Part shown: positions 23,598-33,370 of the stretch, one piece after another
Layout of the letters: each line of letters opens with the position of its first letter
How positions within the stretch are numbered: position 1 is the first letter of the stretch
Assembly: GCA_019454185.1 (NCBI GenBank)
Contig: CP075368.1
Location: 248,001 to 312,000 of the forward strand
Length of the DNA stretch: 64,000 nt
Direction of reading: 5' to 3'
Source of the DNA: Phycisphaeraceae bacterium
GTDB taxonomy: Bacteria; Planctomycetota; Phycisphaerae; Phycisphaerales; UBA1924
Translations under genes and position numbers: made by a program
The notes under the pieces: model-generated
What the model was told of the DNA's origin: nothing
Database searches by the model: none
Seen by the model: the letters and a program-made list of their open reading frames with translations, nothing else

Positions 23598-26582
23598 ATG
23601 AGCCAGAGCCCTGCCGCCCCTGTCAAGACCGTGCCGTCTGCACCCGTGTCGCCCGTTGCGGACGCGCTTCTCCACCCCTCGGACACGTTCCTCACGAGGC
23701 ACGTTGCGCCGACTCCCGAAGAGCAGATGGAGATGCTCGGCCTGATTGGTTACAAGACGCTCGACGAATTGATGGCGGCGACGGTGCCGGCATCGATCCG
23801 CAAGCACGAGATGCTGAATCTGGTGGGTCTGCCAACGGACCGTGCGTTTGGTGAGTACGAGGTGCTGACGAAGCTCCGGGCGATCGCGGACCAGAACAAG
23901 GTCTTCAAGAACTACATCGGGATGGGCTATTACGACACGATCACTCCCGGTGTGATCCTGCGGAACATCCTCGAGAACCCCGGCTGGTACACGCAGTACA
24001 CGCCGTACCAGGCGGAGATCGCGCAGGGACGGCTCGAGGCGCTCCTGAACTTCCAGACGATGGTGGCGGACCTGACGGGTTTGCCTCTGGCGGGCGCGTC
24101 GCTGCTGGATGAGGGCACGGCGGCGGCGGAGGCGATGGCGATGTGCTACAGCATCGTCGGCGCAGGCGGAGGGAACGCGGCAAAGGGGGCGTTCTTTGTT
24201 GCGGATGATTGCCACCCGCAGACGATCGAGGTGTGCAGGACACGCGCCGAGTCGCTGGGGATCGAGATTGTCACGGGTGATCCCTTCAAGGCCGATTGGA
24301 CGAAGGGAAACCTGTGCGGTGTGCTTGTGCAATATCCGAATACCAGCGGTGAGATCAGGGATTACGCGAAGGTCTGTGAGCAGGCGCACGGCGCGGGCGC
24401 GCTGGTTGTCGCGGCAACGGATCTGCTGGCGCTGACGCTCATCAAGCCACCGGGCGAGTGGGGGGCGGATATTGCGGTGGGGAGTGCGCAGAGGTTCGGC
24501 GTGCCGATGGGATTCGGCGGGCCTCACGCGGCGTTTATTTCAACGAGCGACAAGTACGTCCGCAAGCTGCCGGGACGGATCATCGGCGTGTCGAAGGATG
24601 CGCACGGGAACACGGCGTACCGGATGGCGATCCAGACGCGCGAGCAGCACATCCGTCGCGAGAAGGCGACCAGCAACATCTGCACGGCCCAGGCACTCCT
24701 GGCGATCATGGCGGGGATGTACGCGTGCTATCACGGGCCTCAGGGCCTGAAGCGGATCGCGACGCGGGTCTCGGCGATGACGAACTCGCTCTCTCACTCT
24801 CTCGCCTCCGCCGGGCATCAGGTCATGACAGTGGCGGCGTTCGACACGATCCGTGTCAAGCCCGTGAAGGGCGCGAGCGCGGTGATGGTCGCGGCTGAGG
24901 CGGCGGGGATCAACCTGCGTGACTTCGGCGACGGGACGCTTGGCGTCTCACTTGACGAGACGACGACGGTAGAAGACGCCACGACGCTTGCGAGGGTCTT
25001 CGGGGCCACGTTCAAGGCGGTGAGTGAGACGGGCGTGCCCGCGTCGCTGGCTCGGACGAGCGCGTATCTCGCCCACCCCATCTTCAACGCGTACCACTCG
25101 GAGCACGAGATGCTCCGGTACATTTTCAAGCTGCAGGGGCGTGATCTCTCGCTCGCGCACAGCATGATCCCGCTCGGGTCGTGCACAATGAAACTCAACG
25201 CGACGGTGGAGATGATCCCAGTGACGTGGCCGGAGTTCGGGAAGATGCACCCCTTCGCACCGACGGACCAGTGGAAGGGTTACGCCCAGGTCTTCCGGGA
25301 TCTGGAGGCGTGGCTCGCCGAGATCACGGGCTTTGCGGCCGTGTCGCTCCAACCCAACGCCGGCAGCCAGGGGGAGTACGCGGGGTTGCTCGCGATTCGC
25401 GCGTATCACATGTCGCGGGGCGATCATGGTCGAAACGTCTGTCTCATTCCCACGAGCGCGCACGGGACGAACCCGGCGTCGGCGGTGATCGCGGGCATGA
25501 AGGTTGTGCCCGTGGCGTGCGACTCGCGTGGAAACATCGATGTCGATGACCTGAAGAAGCGAGCGGCCGAGCACAAGGAGACGCTCTCGGCTCTGATGGT
25601 CACATATCCCTCGACGCACGGTGTCTTCGAGGAGTCGATCAAGGACATCTGTAAGATCGTGCACGATCACGGCGGGCAGGTGTACATGGACGGCGCGAAC
25701 ATGAACGCGCAGGTCGGGCTGACCAGCCCCGGCATGATCGGCGCGGATGTCTGCCACCTCAACCTGCACAAGACGTTCTGCATCCCGCACGGCGGCGGCG
25801 GCCCGGGCATGGGCCCGATCGGCGTTGCGCCGCACCTGGCTCCGTTCCTCTCCGGCCATCCGGTGCTCAGCCCGTGGAACGACCGCGAGCAGGGGAATCC
25901 GACGAGTGCAGGCGCGAAGGCGGCTGGGCCGGTCTCCGCGGCACCCTTCGGCTCGGCGACGATCCTGTTGATCTCGTGGGTGTACATCGCGCTGATGGGC
26001 GCGAAGGGCTTAAAGCACGCGACGGAGGTGGCGATCCTCAACGCCAACTACATGGCCAAGCGCCTGGAGAAGCACTACAAGATCCTGTACACGGGCAAGA
26101 GCGGGACATGCGCGCACGAGTTCATTCTGGATTGCCGCGACTTTGACAAGAGCGCGGGGATCAAGGTCGACGACATTGCCAAGCGCCTCATGGACTTCGG
26201 CTTCCACGCGCCCACGATGTCCTTCCCCGTTCCCGGCACGCTGATGATCGAGCCGACCGAGAGCGAGCCGCGTCCCGAGCTGGATCGCTTCTGCGAGGCG
26301 ATGATCGCGATCCGCGAGGAGATTCGCGCGATCGAGGAGGGGCGGGCGGACCGCGAGGACAATGCGCTCAAGCACGCTCCGCACACGATGCACGCCGTGA
26401 CCGCGTCCGAGTGGAAGCACACGTATCCGCGCGAGCAGGGCGCGTTCCCCGCGCCGTGGACACGCGACCACAAGTTCTGGCCCGCTGTGGGTCGGATCGA
26501 CAATCCGTTCGGCGATCGCAACCTGATCTGTTCGTGCCCGCCGATGACCGAGGATCCGGGATCGTGGAGCAGTGGATCATGA
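23598..26582 (+). CDS. gcvP: Glycine dehydrogenase (decarboxylating), P-protein of the glycine cleavage system
   Basis: A 994-residue, single-chain P-protein that decarboxylates glycine using PLP and loads aminomethyl onto H-protein lipoyl. The first half has [41 protein letters not shown], written here only for its [12 protein letters not shown] core. The second half has the PLP lysine in [16 protein letters not shown] (Lys about 725) and [11 protein letters not shown]. Both halves are fused, unlike the gcvPA/gcvPB split found in many bacteria. Start is uncertain between ATG 23580 and ATG 23598. The gcvT, gcvH and lpd genes are not nearby. Confidence 0.96.
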   Translation: MSQSPAAPVKTVPSAPVSPVADALLHPSDTFLTRHVAPTPEEQMEMLGLIGYKTLDELMAATVPASIRKHEMLNLVGLPTDRAFGEYEVLTKLRAIADQNKVFKNYIGMGYYDTITPGVILRNILENPGWYTQYTPYQAEIAQGRLEALLNFQTMVADLTGLPLAGASLLDEGTAAAEAMAMCYSIVGAGGGNAAKGAFFVADDCHPQTIEVCRTRAESLGIEIVTGDPFKADWTKGNLCGVLVQYPNTSGEIRDYAKVCEQAHGAGALVVAATDLLALTLIKPPGEWGADIAVGSAQRFGVPMGFGGPHAAFISTSDKYVRKLPGRIIGVSKDAHGNTAYRMAIQTREQHIRREKATSNICTAQALLAIMAGMYACYHGPQGLKRIATRVSAMTNSLSHSLASAGHQVMTVAAFDTIRVKPVKGASAVMVAAEAAGINLRDFGDGTLGVSLDETTTVEDATTLARVFGATFKAVSETGVPASLARTSAYLAHPIFNAYHSEHEMLRYIFKLQGRDLSLAHSMIPLGSCTMKLNATVEMIPVTWPEFGKMHPFAPTDQWKGYAQVFRDLEAWLAEITGFAAVSLQPNAGSQGEYAGLLAIRAYHMSRGDHGRNVCLIPTSAHGTNPASAVIAGMKVVPVACDSRGNIDVDDLKKRAAEHKETLSALMVTYPSTHGVFEESIKDICKIVHDHGGQVYMDGANMNAQVGLTSPGMIGADVCHLNLHKTFCIPHGGGGPGMGPIGVAPHLAPFLSGHPVLSPWNDREQGNPTSAGAKAAGPVSAAPFGSATILLISWVYIALMGAKGLKHATEVAILNANYMAKRLEKHYKILYTGKSGTCAHEFILDCRDFDKSAGIKVDDIAKRLMDFGFHAPTMSFPVPGTLMIEPTESEPRPELDRFCEAMIAIREEIRAIEEGRADREDNALKHAPHTMHAVTASEWKHTYPREQGAFPAPWTRDHKFWPAVGRIDNPFGDRNLICSCPPMTEDPGSWSSGS

Positions 26583-26738
26583 TCTCGCGGGCAGCGAGCT
26601 GTTCGTAGCGGATGAGTGGGCTGTGTGGATGAGGCAAGGTCGCCGCTTCATGCGGATTCGCTGCGATTGTGCGCAAGAGATACTCAGGCGTGTGCCTGCT
26701 TTGCCGTGGATGGAGTTGTGGCAAGGGTGTGGCTGAGA

Positions 26739-27668
26739 TCAGCCACCGCCGCCGGGCTGTCCTGTGCCAGTGCCGCCGCCTCCTGCGGTTGCACCCACGG
26801 CACGCTCGGCGAAACCGTCGATCTGGGAGTGTCCCCATCGTCCGTCGATGGTGACCCATCGACGCTCGGCGGTTGCGGTTGTCTGTGAGGAGCGGCGAGA
26901 GGGCCACCACGAGTATCCGATGATCTGGCGGTGGACATAGTCCGGCGCGTTCACGATGAACGAGCCCTGCCAGTATCGGATCGTGGCTGCATCGCCCCCG
27001 TTGTCGACCCACTGGTCGAACTCAACGAGTTCGGTGATGAGCGACTTCAGGTCCTCTGCGCGTTCGGAGCGGGGGACTATGGTGATGTCGTTGTCGTTTG
27101 TGTTCTGGAACGGGCTCTGACCTCCTCCGCCGCCTCCACCCTGATTGCTCTGGAGGACCTGAGAGAGGTCGAACTCAGGGGCGTTGTCGTAGTCGGGGAC
27201 TTCGAGCAGCAAGTCGTTGATGTCGTAGATCTCGATGCGGCGGTACGAGTTGAGGCGCGACTTGGGGCCGATCTGTATCGATCCGGTGTCGGACATCTGC
27301 CACGAGTTGCCGCCGGAGAGGGCGTCCTGCTGCGCTTTGGCGAGAACCTTCTCAACGAGGGTGAGCGCGGTGACATTCTTGACGGTCAGCGAGATGGTGG
27401 CGTCTTTGTCGAGTCCGTCGGGGTTACGGTCGTCGAGCCACATGACCTCCATGTCTGCACCGGTCAGTTGCTCGATGAAGTTCATCACATCTTCGAGGCG
27501 CTGGCTGTCGAATGAGATCGAAACCTGCCGCAGCATGCGCGAGGCGGTCTCGCGCTTGGCCTTGATCTCTGCGCGGCTGGCGACTTGTGCCTGCGCGGCT
27601 GGCGCGTAGGAACCGACGAGCCCGCATGAAAGTCCGGCGGCGATGACGATTGCAGCGATGCGGCGCAT
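26739..27668 (-). CDS. Exported STN/secretin-N-like protein with Gly-rich parts
   Basis: A 309-residue exported protein (signal ends near APAAQAQ, about residue 28). Residues about 50-110 (ISFDSQRLEDVMNFIEQLTG, then ISLTVKNVTALTLVEKVLAKA) follow the pattern of STN/secretin N-terminal domains, in which a short fold binds partner proteins. There is no secretin pore domain. Gly runs are present (QGGGGGGGQ near 200 and a Gly-rich C-terminus, TAGGGGTGTGQPGGGG). Planctomycetes encode many such stand-alone proteins of unknown function. It is convergent with gcvP. Confidence 0.65.
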   Translation of the reverse strand: MRRIAAIVIAAGLSCGLVGSYAPAAQAQVASRAEIKAKRETASRMLRQVSISFDSQRLEDVMNFIEQLTGADMEVMWLDDRNPDGLDKDATISLTVKNVTALTLVEKVLAKAQQDALSGGNSWQMSDTGSIQIGPKSRLNSYRRIEIYDINDLLLEVPDYDNAPEFDLSQVLQSNQGGGGGGGQSPFQNTNDNDITIVPRSERAEDLKSLITELVEFDQWVDNGGDAATIRYWQGSFIVNAPDYVHRQIIGYSWWPSRRSSQTTATAERRWVTIDGRWGHSQIDGFAERAVGATAGGGGTGTGQPGGGG

Positions 27669-28130
27669 GGACGCCTCCGTTTGTGTTCGGGCCCAAGCAG
27701 GTTCGAAGCACGCTTCGGAACTTGCGTACACCCTCTGTAGTTTAGCGATTCGGCCCTTCGGATGCGAGAGTTGCGTGGGGGGGCAGAATCGAATCCAAAC
27801 AGGGTGTTCACCGGGGGATCGACTCGGGGAAGATGACAAGGTTCCTCGTGGTTTGCGTGACTTGCGGATCGCGCAGGAACTGCCGGTGCGGGAGATCACG
27901 CACGAAATCATTCACGAGGCCAAAGGAAGGGGATTTCGCGGCCCGATATGTCCCTCACCTTGGGCAGAAAGTCTTCAAAGCAGAATGGCCAGCACCTCCG
28001 CCTTGTGCAGAGCGGAGACGCGGCAGTTCCAAAGAAGGATTCTGTTAGGAATGCAACTTTACGCGATGCCGAGTCCCTCGGTGGGGCCGCGGAATCGCAT
28101 GATTCGATTGGCTCGAAGCCAGGAGCAAAG
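27669..28130. other. Gene-free region upstream of the FGN-rich protein gene
   Basis: 462 bases with open frames on both strands, but none with a ribosome site, family match or sensible composition. Divergent promoters for the STN-like gene (left) and the FGN-rich gene (right) must lie here. No clear -35/-10 pair, hairpin or repeat was seen. Confidence 0.5.
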
Positions 28131-29000
28131 ATGACCACCACGTACCCGACCAACGGCACCCAGACGTTCAACGGCCAGCCCATTCACGGCCAGCCCTTTA
28201 ACGGCCAGTCCTTCAACGGTCAGCCCTTCACTGGGCAGCCCAGCTACGCCCAGCCCTTCAACGGCATCCAGAACAGCCCGTGCAACACGGTGCCGTTCAA
28301 CTACGGGTCGTTCTCGCCCGCGGCGTTCGCCGGCTCGACGATCGGCACGCCGTTCAACGGCACCCAGACCTCGTATCCCGGCCCCTACGGCTTCAATCCG
28401 TTCAACACCTGGAATCAGTTCGGCCAGACGCCGTGGTTCGGCTGGAACAGCTTCAACAACGGTTTCGGCGGCTATCGCGGCTCGTTCACGCCCGCCTGGA
28501 ACACCTACAGCGGCTACCAGACTCCGTGGAACACGCCCTACACCTCGCAGATTCCTCAGGGCTGGTTCAACACGCCGTTCATCGGCCAGGGTTTCATTGG
28601 CCAGGGCTTCAATGGCTTTGAGCAGAACTGGTATGGATCCAGCACGCCGTTCGGCTTCGGCTCGACCACGCCTTTCTACTCCACCCCGAACTTCTTCGGC
28701 CCGAGCAACTACGGCTTCGGCTTCGGCGGTTTCGGCGGCACCGGCTCTCCCTTCGGCTACGGCTTCAACACGCCTTCCAACACGGGCTTCTCCACGCCCT
28801 ATGGCTACAACACGCCGTTCAATTACGGCTTCGGCGGGTTCGGTTTCAATCCCGGTTACGGCTTCAACTCCGGGTTTGGCTTCAACACCGGATACGGGTT
28901 CAACCCGATCAACGGTCAGTTCCCGGCGAACTTCGTTCAGCCCGGCACGCCGATCAACAGCGGTTGCTCCGGGATCGGTCTGAACCGCGAAGCCGCCTGA
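28131..29000 (+). CDS. Low-complexity Phe/Gly/Asn-rich protein
   Basis: A 289-residue protein made almost entirely of Gly, Phe, Asn, Pro, Thr, Ser, Tyr and Gln, with very few charged residues. Residues about 9-48 are imperfect five-residue repeats of the QPFNG type. The middle has spaced PFNT/TPWNT units, and residues about 180-260 contain many FG, GFG and GYGFN units (about 13 FG dipeptides overall). There is no signal peptide or membrane helix. AGGAG lies 6 bases before ATG 28131, which removes a 61-codon unlike-composition extension. Codons are strongly C-ending, as in highly expressed genes here, and a strong terminator follows. Probably disordered and self-associating; the function is unknown. 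Confidence 0.8.
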   Translation: MTTTYPTNGTQTFNGQPIHGQPFNGQSFNGQPFTGQPSYAQPFNGIQNSPCNTVPFNYGSFSPAAFAGSTIGTPFNGTQTSYPGPYGFNPFNTWNQFGQTPWFGWNSFNNGFGGYRGSFTPAWNTYSGYQTPWNTPYTSQIPQGWFNTPFIGQGFIGQGFNGFEQNWYGSSTPFGFGSTTPFYSTPNFFGPSNYGFGFGGFGGTGSPFGYGFNTPSNTGFSTPYGYNTPFNYGFGGFGFNPGYGFNSGFGFNTGYGFNPINGQFPANFVQPGTPINSGCSGIGLNREAA

Positions 29001-29033
29001 GCGATTTCACGAAAGTCTCACACGGTTGATCGA

Positions 29034-29063
29034 CGACCCGCCTCACGGCGGGTCGTTTGCTTT
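29034..29063 (+). terminator. Rho-independent terminator
   Basis: CGACCCGCC, loop TCAC, GGCGGGTCG, then TTTGCTTT. A perfect 9-bp stem with a U-rich tail, 33 bases after the FGN-rich gene. Confidence 0.93.
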
Positions 29064-29101
29064 CTAGAGTCGTGGCCGCGAGTACTCTGCATGGATTCTG
29101 C

Positions 29102-30583
29102 ATGAAGCTTCAACACACGATCGTCATCGCTCTTGTTCCCTTGGCGCGTCTGCCGCTGCCAGGCGCGGAGATTCCAGCGTTCGATCCCGTCTCGCAGAGA
29201 CTGTTGATCACGTCGGCATCGGATGTCCACGCGTTTGAGATGCGTGATCCCCCGGGGCTGCGAGGGGTGGGCTTTGCTCGACTCGGTACTCGAGGGGATG
29301 ACGTCACGCATGTTGCGATCGATCCCGCGGGGCGCGGGTTCGTCGCGGCGTGTCTCGTGCCTGAGAAGTTCGGCACACGCCATGGGCATGTGGTGTTCAT
29401 CGATCCGGTGACGCTGCGTGAGATCGGGCGTGTCGCGGTCGGGCACAACCCGGATTCGTGCGCGTTCTCGCCGGGCGGGGAGTTTCTGGTCGTCGCCAAT
29501 GAGGGGCAGCCGGAGAGACTCTCTACCGGAGAGATCGTGGACCCGCCGGGTTCGGTGACGGTGGTGGATCTGAGGCAGGTTCGAGGCGTGTCGGATCTGG
29601 CTTCGCTCGGGGAGTCACGCGTCAAGACGATGCTGCTCTCCGGGCCGGCGTTGGATGAGGCGATGGCGTCTCGGACGCCACCACGGATATCGCCTCGGCT
29701 TGCGCACTCGCCCGCGCTGGATCTCGAGCCGGAGTATGTGTTGGCTCCGAGCAACCAGACCGCTTACGTGACGCTCCAAGAGAACAACGCGATCGCGGTG
29801 ATCTCGCTCGATCCTCCCGAGGTGCTACGGATCGTCGGGTTGGGTCTTGTAACACGGGATCTTGATGGGTCAGATGTTGACGGGCCGCTCGGTTCGACGT
29901 GGGCGGTTGAGACGGCTCCGATGCCCGACCAACTGGCGGGGTTCAGCGTCGGGCGTAGGAAGTATCTCGCGTTGGCGGAAGAGGGGGATACGCGGGGTAC
30001 GCGCCGCTCGGCGGAAGAGGACGATGAGCTTGCGGATGTGGCACGGCTTGGCGACCTCGCAGCGTGGTGGGGAGTGGACGAGGGCGCGATTCCGAAGGGC
30101 ATAACAAGCCGGGAGAGGTTGGGGCGGCTTCACGTGCTGACCGATCTAGCAGACAGGGATGGAAACGGGCGCGTGGACTCGGTGGTTGCTCCTGGTTCCC
30201 GGTCGCTCGGCATCTATGACGCGGAGACGCTGGAGCGCGTCGGCGATACGGGCTCGGTGCTGGAGGTCTCGTCGCTCGCCCTGTTCGGCGATGATTCAAG
30301 AAGTGATGATCGTGGTCCTGAGCCCGAGGGCGTGGTGGTCGCATCGATCGGCGGCGGCACCTTCGCGTTCGTGTCGCTTGAGCGTCCGGGCGCTGTCGCG
30401 TGCATCGATCTTGGAGAGCCGGATCGGCCTCGCTTGGTCTCGATCTATCCGAGCGCGTGGGATGGCGACCTCGGCCCGGAAGGGATGTGCATCATCGATC
30501 TTCCGGGTGGACGCACGGGTCTGGTGGTCTGCTACGAGACATCAGGCACGGTTGTGGTGTACGAGATTGTGGTGAGAGACTGA
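29102..30583 (+). CDS. Choice-of-anchor I type beta-propeller protein
   Basis: A 493-residue exported protein (weak signal MKLQHTIVIALVPLARLPLPG). Repeated propeller blades are visible: VTHVAIDPAGRGFVAA, CAFSPGGEFLVVANEGQPE and PSNQTAYVTLQENNAIAVI. The last, with the later GRRKYLALAEEGDTRG, is the signature pair of choice-of-anchor I domain proteins (often annotated near alkaline phosphatase or esterase-like surface proteins). The function of the family is not settled. The start is uncertain; ATG 29102 has only a weak upstream GGA, and ATG 29057 is also open. No anchor is visible at the C-terminus. Confidence 0.72.
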   Translation: MKLQHTIVIALVPLARLPLPGAEIPAFDPVSQRLLITSASDVHAFEMRDPPGLRGVGFARLGTRGDDVTHVAIDPAGRGFVAACLVPEKFGTRHGHVVFIDPVTLREIGRVAVGHNPDSCAFSPGGEFLVVANEGQPERLSTGEIVDPPGSVTVVDLRQVRGVSDLASLGESRVKTMLLSGPALDEAMASRTPPRISPRLAHSPALDLEPEYVLAPSNQTAYVTLQENNAIAVISLDPPEVLRIVGLGLVTRDLDGSDVDGPLGSTWAVETAPMPDQLAGFSVGRRKYLALAEEGDTRGTRRSAEEDDELADVARLGDLAAWWGVDEGAIPKGITSRERLGRLHVLTDLADRDGNGRVDSVVAPGSRSLGIYDAETLERVGDTGSVLEVSSLALFGDDSRSDDRGPEPEGVVVASIGGGTFAFVSLERPGAVACIDLGEPDRPRLVSIYPSAWDGDLGPEGMCIIDLPGGRTGLVVCYETSGTVVVYEIVVRD

Positions 30584-30647
30584 TACAGAATTGATCAGTC
30601 GGTCAGGTGCGGGGCAGCTACGGCGCACGCAATGCCAGCGAAAGACA

Positions 30648-30675
30648 GCGGCGGCGTTCGGGTGAACGCCGCCGC
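30648..30675 (-). terminator. Strong hairpin terminator between convergent genes
   Basis: GCGGCGGCGTTC, loop GGGT, GAACGCCGCCGC: a perfect 12-bp stem. On the minus strand it is followed by TGTCTTTC, so it serves the gene at 30738-32069. It could also stop the plus-strand propeller gene ending at 30583. Confidence 0.8.
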
Positions 30676-30737
30676 GTGTGGGTTGGTATACGGTGTTGAG
30701 CAAGCAGGCGTGGACTGACCAGGTCGCTCGATTGTGA

Positions 30738-32069
30738 TCAGCGGCGGCCGTTGGTCATGTCGTTGAGTTCGCCGGTGCGGATGAGCTTCATGTGTGCCTC
30801 GATGTCCGCGAAGGTGACAGAGGGGGCGTTTGTGCCGCCCGGGCCGTCGTTGGTGCTCATCTCCATCATGGCGAGGATGCCGTTGAAGTCTCTTCCCTGC
30901 CACTTCCATCCGGTGTATGTAAAGTCATCGGAGGGGTCGAGCGGGGTGTTGTTGTTGTCTTCGACGATGATGGTGTCGTCGAGAGTCGCGCCGAGGCGGG
31001 CGTGGATGAGGTAGTGGTCTTCGATGTCTGCGACACCGTCGAAGTTGAAATCGCCGGGGACGAAGCGGAACTGGGTGATGCCCGCGACGCCACCGTCGTT
31101 GAAGTTGCCCGGGGTCATCGCGAAGCCGGTGAGGTTGATCGGCTTGAAGAGGTAGACGCCCGAGGGGTTGGGCGCGCATCCCGGTGTGGTGTCGGGGTTG
31201 CAGGAGCCGTCGTACCTGGGGCCGTTGGGATCGGTGGGGCCATCTGAACGGGCGGGGTCGTACTGGATGCCGGGTACGGAGAGGATGTCGCCGTAGACCC
31301 ACTCCTCGTCGGCGATGCGGGTAAATGTGACGACGCCGTCGTTGTTGAAGCGGTGCCCGCGCCGGGGATTTGTGCCGTAGTACTGGAGGCGTGAGAGGGC
31401 GTCGGGGTTGAATCCAGTCGTGGTGGAGATCTCCTGCTGGGTGGAGCGTGTGTACTCCTTGCCGCCCTGGTGGGACCAGGAGACATCGTCGACCATCTGG
31501 TATCCCTCGAGCGTCAGGCCGCCGACGGGATGGCCGGGGAGGTCGACTCGGCTGTTCCAGTCGATGTCGGGGTCGATGTCCTTGCGCCAGGCGTAGCCCG
31601 GGGCGTAGACGCTGACGCCTCCGACGATGGAGTGGAGCGGGCGCTTGCGCATGAGGATGTAGGTGGACGAATCATCGTTGGCGAGGTTGCCGGCGGTGTC
31701 GGTCGTCGGGATGTGCCGGGCCGTGAAGGTGACGACGGTGGTTCCCGGGGCGCACCGAGCGGGGATGAAGCTCGCACCTGCGGTGTTGTTGTGGAGGACG
31801 AGCAGGCCGTTCGCGCCGATCGTGAGCCCGTCGAGTTGGAAGGCCTCGTCGATCTCGGATGGAGCGCCAAACTCATTGCCGCCCTTGACGACCACGATCG
31901 CATAGCCGGTGAGGGACATGCCGGGGCGCCCGTACAGCTCGAGATACTCCCAAGACGGATCGGTGCTTCCCGGCGGGTTCTCGAAGACCTCGTTGATGAC
32001 GACCTGCGCGGATGCCGCGAGACCGAAGGTGGTAAGTGCCGCGATGGCGGCGAGGGTACGAATGTTCAT
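30738..32069 (-). CDS. Exported lamin-tail-like protein with dockerin-like repeat
   Basis: A 443-residue protein with signal MNIRTLAAIAALTTFGLAASA. Mature residues 22-60 (QVVINEVFENPPGS, EYLELYGRPG, SLTGYAIVVV) fit a lamin-tail domain (LTD), a beta-sandwich often found in bacterial surface and extracellular nucleic-acid-related proteins. Near residue 360 is GDFNFDGVADIEDHYLIHARLG, a single dockerin-type Ca loop. The C-terminus after this is short and lacks a PEP-CTERM tail. It is transcribed together with or just downstream of the prepilin-like gene (49 bases apart). Role unknown; likely at the cell surface. Confidence 0.72.
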   Translation of the reverse strand: MNIRTLAAIAALTTFGLAASAQVVINEVFENPPGSTDPSWEYLELYGRPGMSLTGYAIVVVKGGNEFGAPSEIDEAFQLDGLTIGANGLLVLHNNTAGASFIPARCAPGTTVVTFTARHIPTTDTAGNLANDDSSTYILMRKRPLHSIVGGVSVYAPGYAWRKDIDPDIDWNSRVDLPGHPVGGLTLEGYQMVDDVSWSHQGGKEYTRSTQQEISTTTGFNPDALSRLQYYGTNPRRGHRFNNDGVVTFTRIADEEWVYGDILSVPGIQYDPARSDGPTDPNGPRYDGSCNPDTTPGCAPNPSGVYLFKPINLTGFAMTPGNFNDGGVAGITQFRFVPGDFNFDGVADIEDHYLIHARLGATLDDTIIVEDNNNTPLDPSDDFTYTGWKWQGRDFNGILAMMEMSTNDGPGGTNAPSVTFADIEAHMKLIRTGELNDMTNGRR

Positions 32070-32118
32070 GATCTCTCTCCTTGCATCACGCCGCTTCCAG
32101 GCGGCGAGTGCGACGCTG

Positions 32119-33102
32119 CTACCAACGCTTGCCGGACGACAGGATGCCGCCGAAGACCTTGCCCTGGAGTTCGTCGTAGACGAACTTTCCATCGATGTAG
32201 TCGCCGCCCCATTCCTGGTCGTTGTTGAGATCGCGGAAGGATCCGACGTGTCCGTCGGCAAAGGCGAAGTTGCCGATTGTGCGTGTGTGCCCCTTCTTGG
32301 GGCTGCGGGATGCACCGACGGAGCGGCCGCCGTGTCCTGGGCCGAGGTCGTCGTAGTCCTGCCACGCGTACTCACCGGAGACGGGATCTCGCTTGATGGG
32401 TCCGTCGGACATGGACTTGACGGTGGGGAGGCGTTCGCCCATGTAGACGATCTGTTCGCCGGCATCGCCAGCGTCAGAGCGGCCGTCTCCCATGAGTGGA
32501 ACGAACGAGGGGGAGACCGCGCTCAGGTACTTCTCGGTCAGCGGCCCGACCACGTCGTTCTTGTTCATGGGGTCGGCGAAGGGATCGGAAGGGCGCTTCA
32601 TCTCGGTGTACGCGAGGTACCAGCAGGTGGTGTAGTTGGTGTTGATGCCTCGGGCGATCATCTCGTCGCGCTCGGCTTCGGTGGGATTCGTCCAGGTCTT
32701 GGAGCCGTCGGAGAGGCGATTCATGATCAGGTTCTGATTGAACCGTGCGGGGCTGCTGGGGCAGAGGATCTTTCCGGGTTGTGCAAAGCCGCCGTTGGCG
32801 AGCGACGCGACCCACGAGGCCTCATCGATGGGACCCCACGCCTGTTTGACGCGATTGTCGAACGGGCCACCTCCGTATGCGCCCCGGTAGTCATTCGCGT
32901 AGCCGAGGAGTCCCATGCCGAGCTGGCGGAGGCCGCTGGCGCAGACCGTGGTGCGTGCCGCCTCACGAGCGGCACCGAGAGAAGGCAGCAGGATCCCGAT
33001 CAGCAACGCGATCACCGCGATGACGACGAGGAGCTCGATGAGGGTGAACGCGCGAGACCCGGAGCTGGATGGAACCTGAGATAGCGTGAACTTTCGCGGC
33101 AA
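32119..33102 (-). CDS. Prepilin-like protein with H-x-DG motif
   Basis: A 327-residue protein from a TTG start at 33102 (MPRKFTLS; GGAG 9 bases upstream). Residues 18-41 ([18 protein letters not shown]) are the prepilin helix, followed by [16 protein letters not shown]. The C-terminal [19 protein letters not shown] (around residues 270-288) is the H-x9-DG motif. It is the second such protein in the window (first at 5395-6216), and again next to a dockerin-bearing exported protein, which suggests that such pairs form functional units. Confidence 0.88.
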   Translation of the reverse strand: MPRKFTLSQVPSSSGSRAFTLIELLVVIAVIALLIGILLPSLGAAREAARTTVCASGLRQLGMGLLGYANDYRGAYGGGPFDNRVKQAWGPIDEASWVASLANGGFAQPGKILCPSSPARFNQNLIMNRLSDGSKTWTNPTEAERDEMIARGINTNYTTCWYLAYTEMKRPSDPFADPMNKNDVVGPLTEKYLSAVSPSFVPLMGDGRSDAGDAGEQIVYMGERLPTVKSMSDGPIKRDPVSGEYAWQDYDDLGPGHGGRSVGASRSPKKGHTRTIGNFAFADGHVGSFRDLNNDQEWGGDYIDGKFVYDELQGKVFGGILSSGKRW

Positions 33103-33370
33103 AGTCGGTGCTCCGGCACGGTCGTTCGATCGTGAGTGGGGAGCAACATAGACGATGGGCTCTTCTGTCCCATTCGGCTTGGGTCAGCGTTTCGTCAAGG
33201 AAACGCGAAGATTGGGCGGGGGGCAGGGAGAGAGCGCGTGAACCGACAATGTGGGATGAGTCTTGAACGGAGATGGGTGGATCTGTTACGCTGCGGTCGT
33301 TCGGTGGAGTACCGAACGCGGCGCGAAGGCACCGAACTCACTCGGGTCAGTGATCGAAGGAGAACCAGAG

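Noticed and set aside
27643..28134. Plus-strand frame ahead of the FGN-rich gene, and a 61-codon N-terminal extension of that gene
   Set aside because: No ribosome site, mixed composition, no similarity; the AGGAG before ATG 28131 marks the true start.
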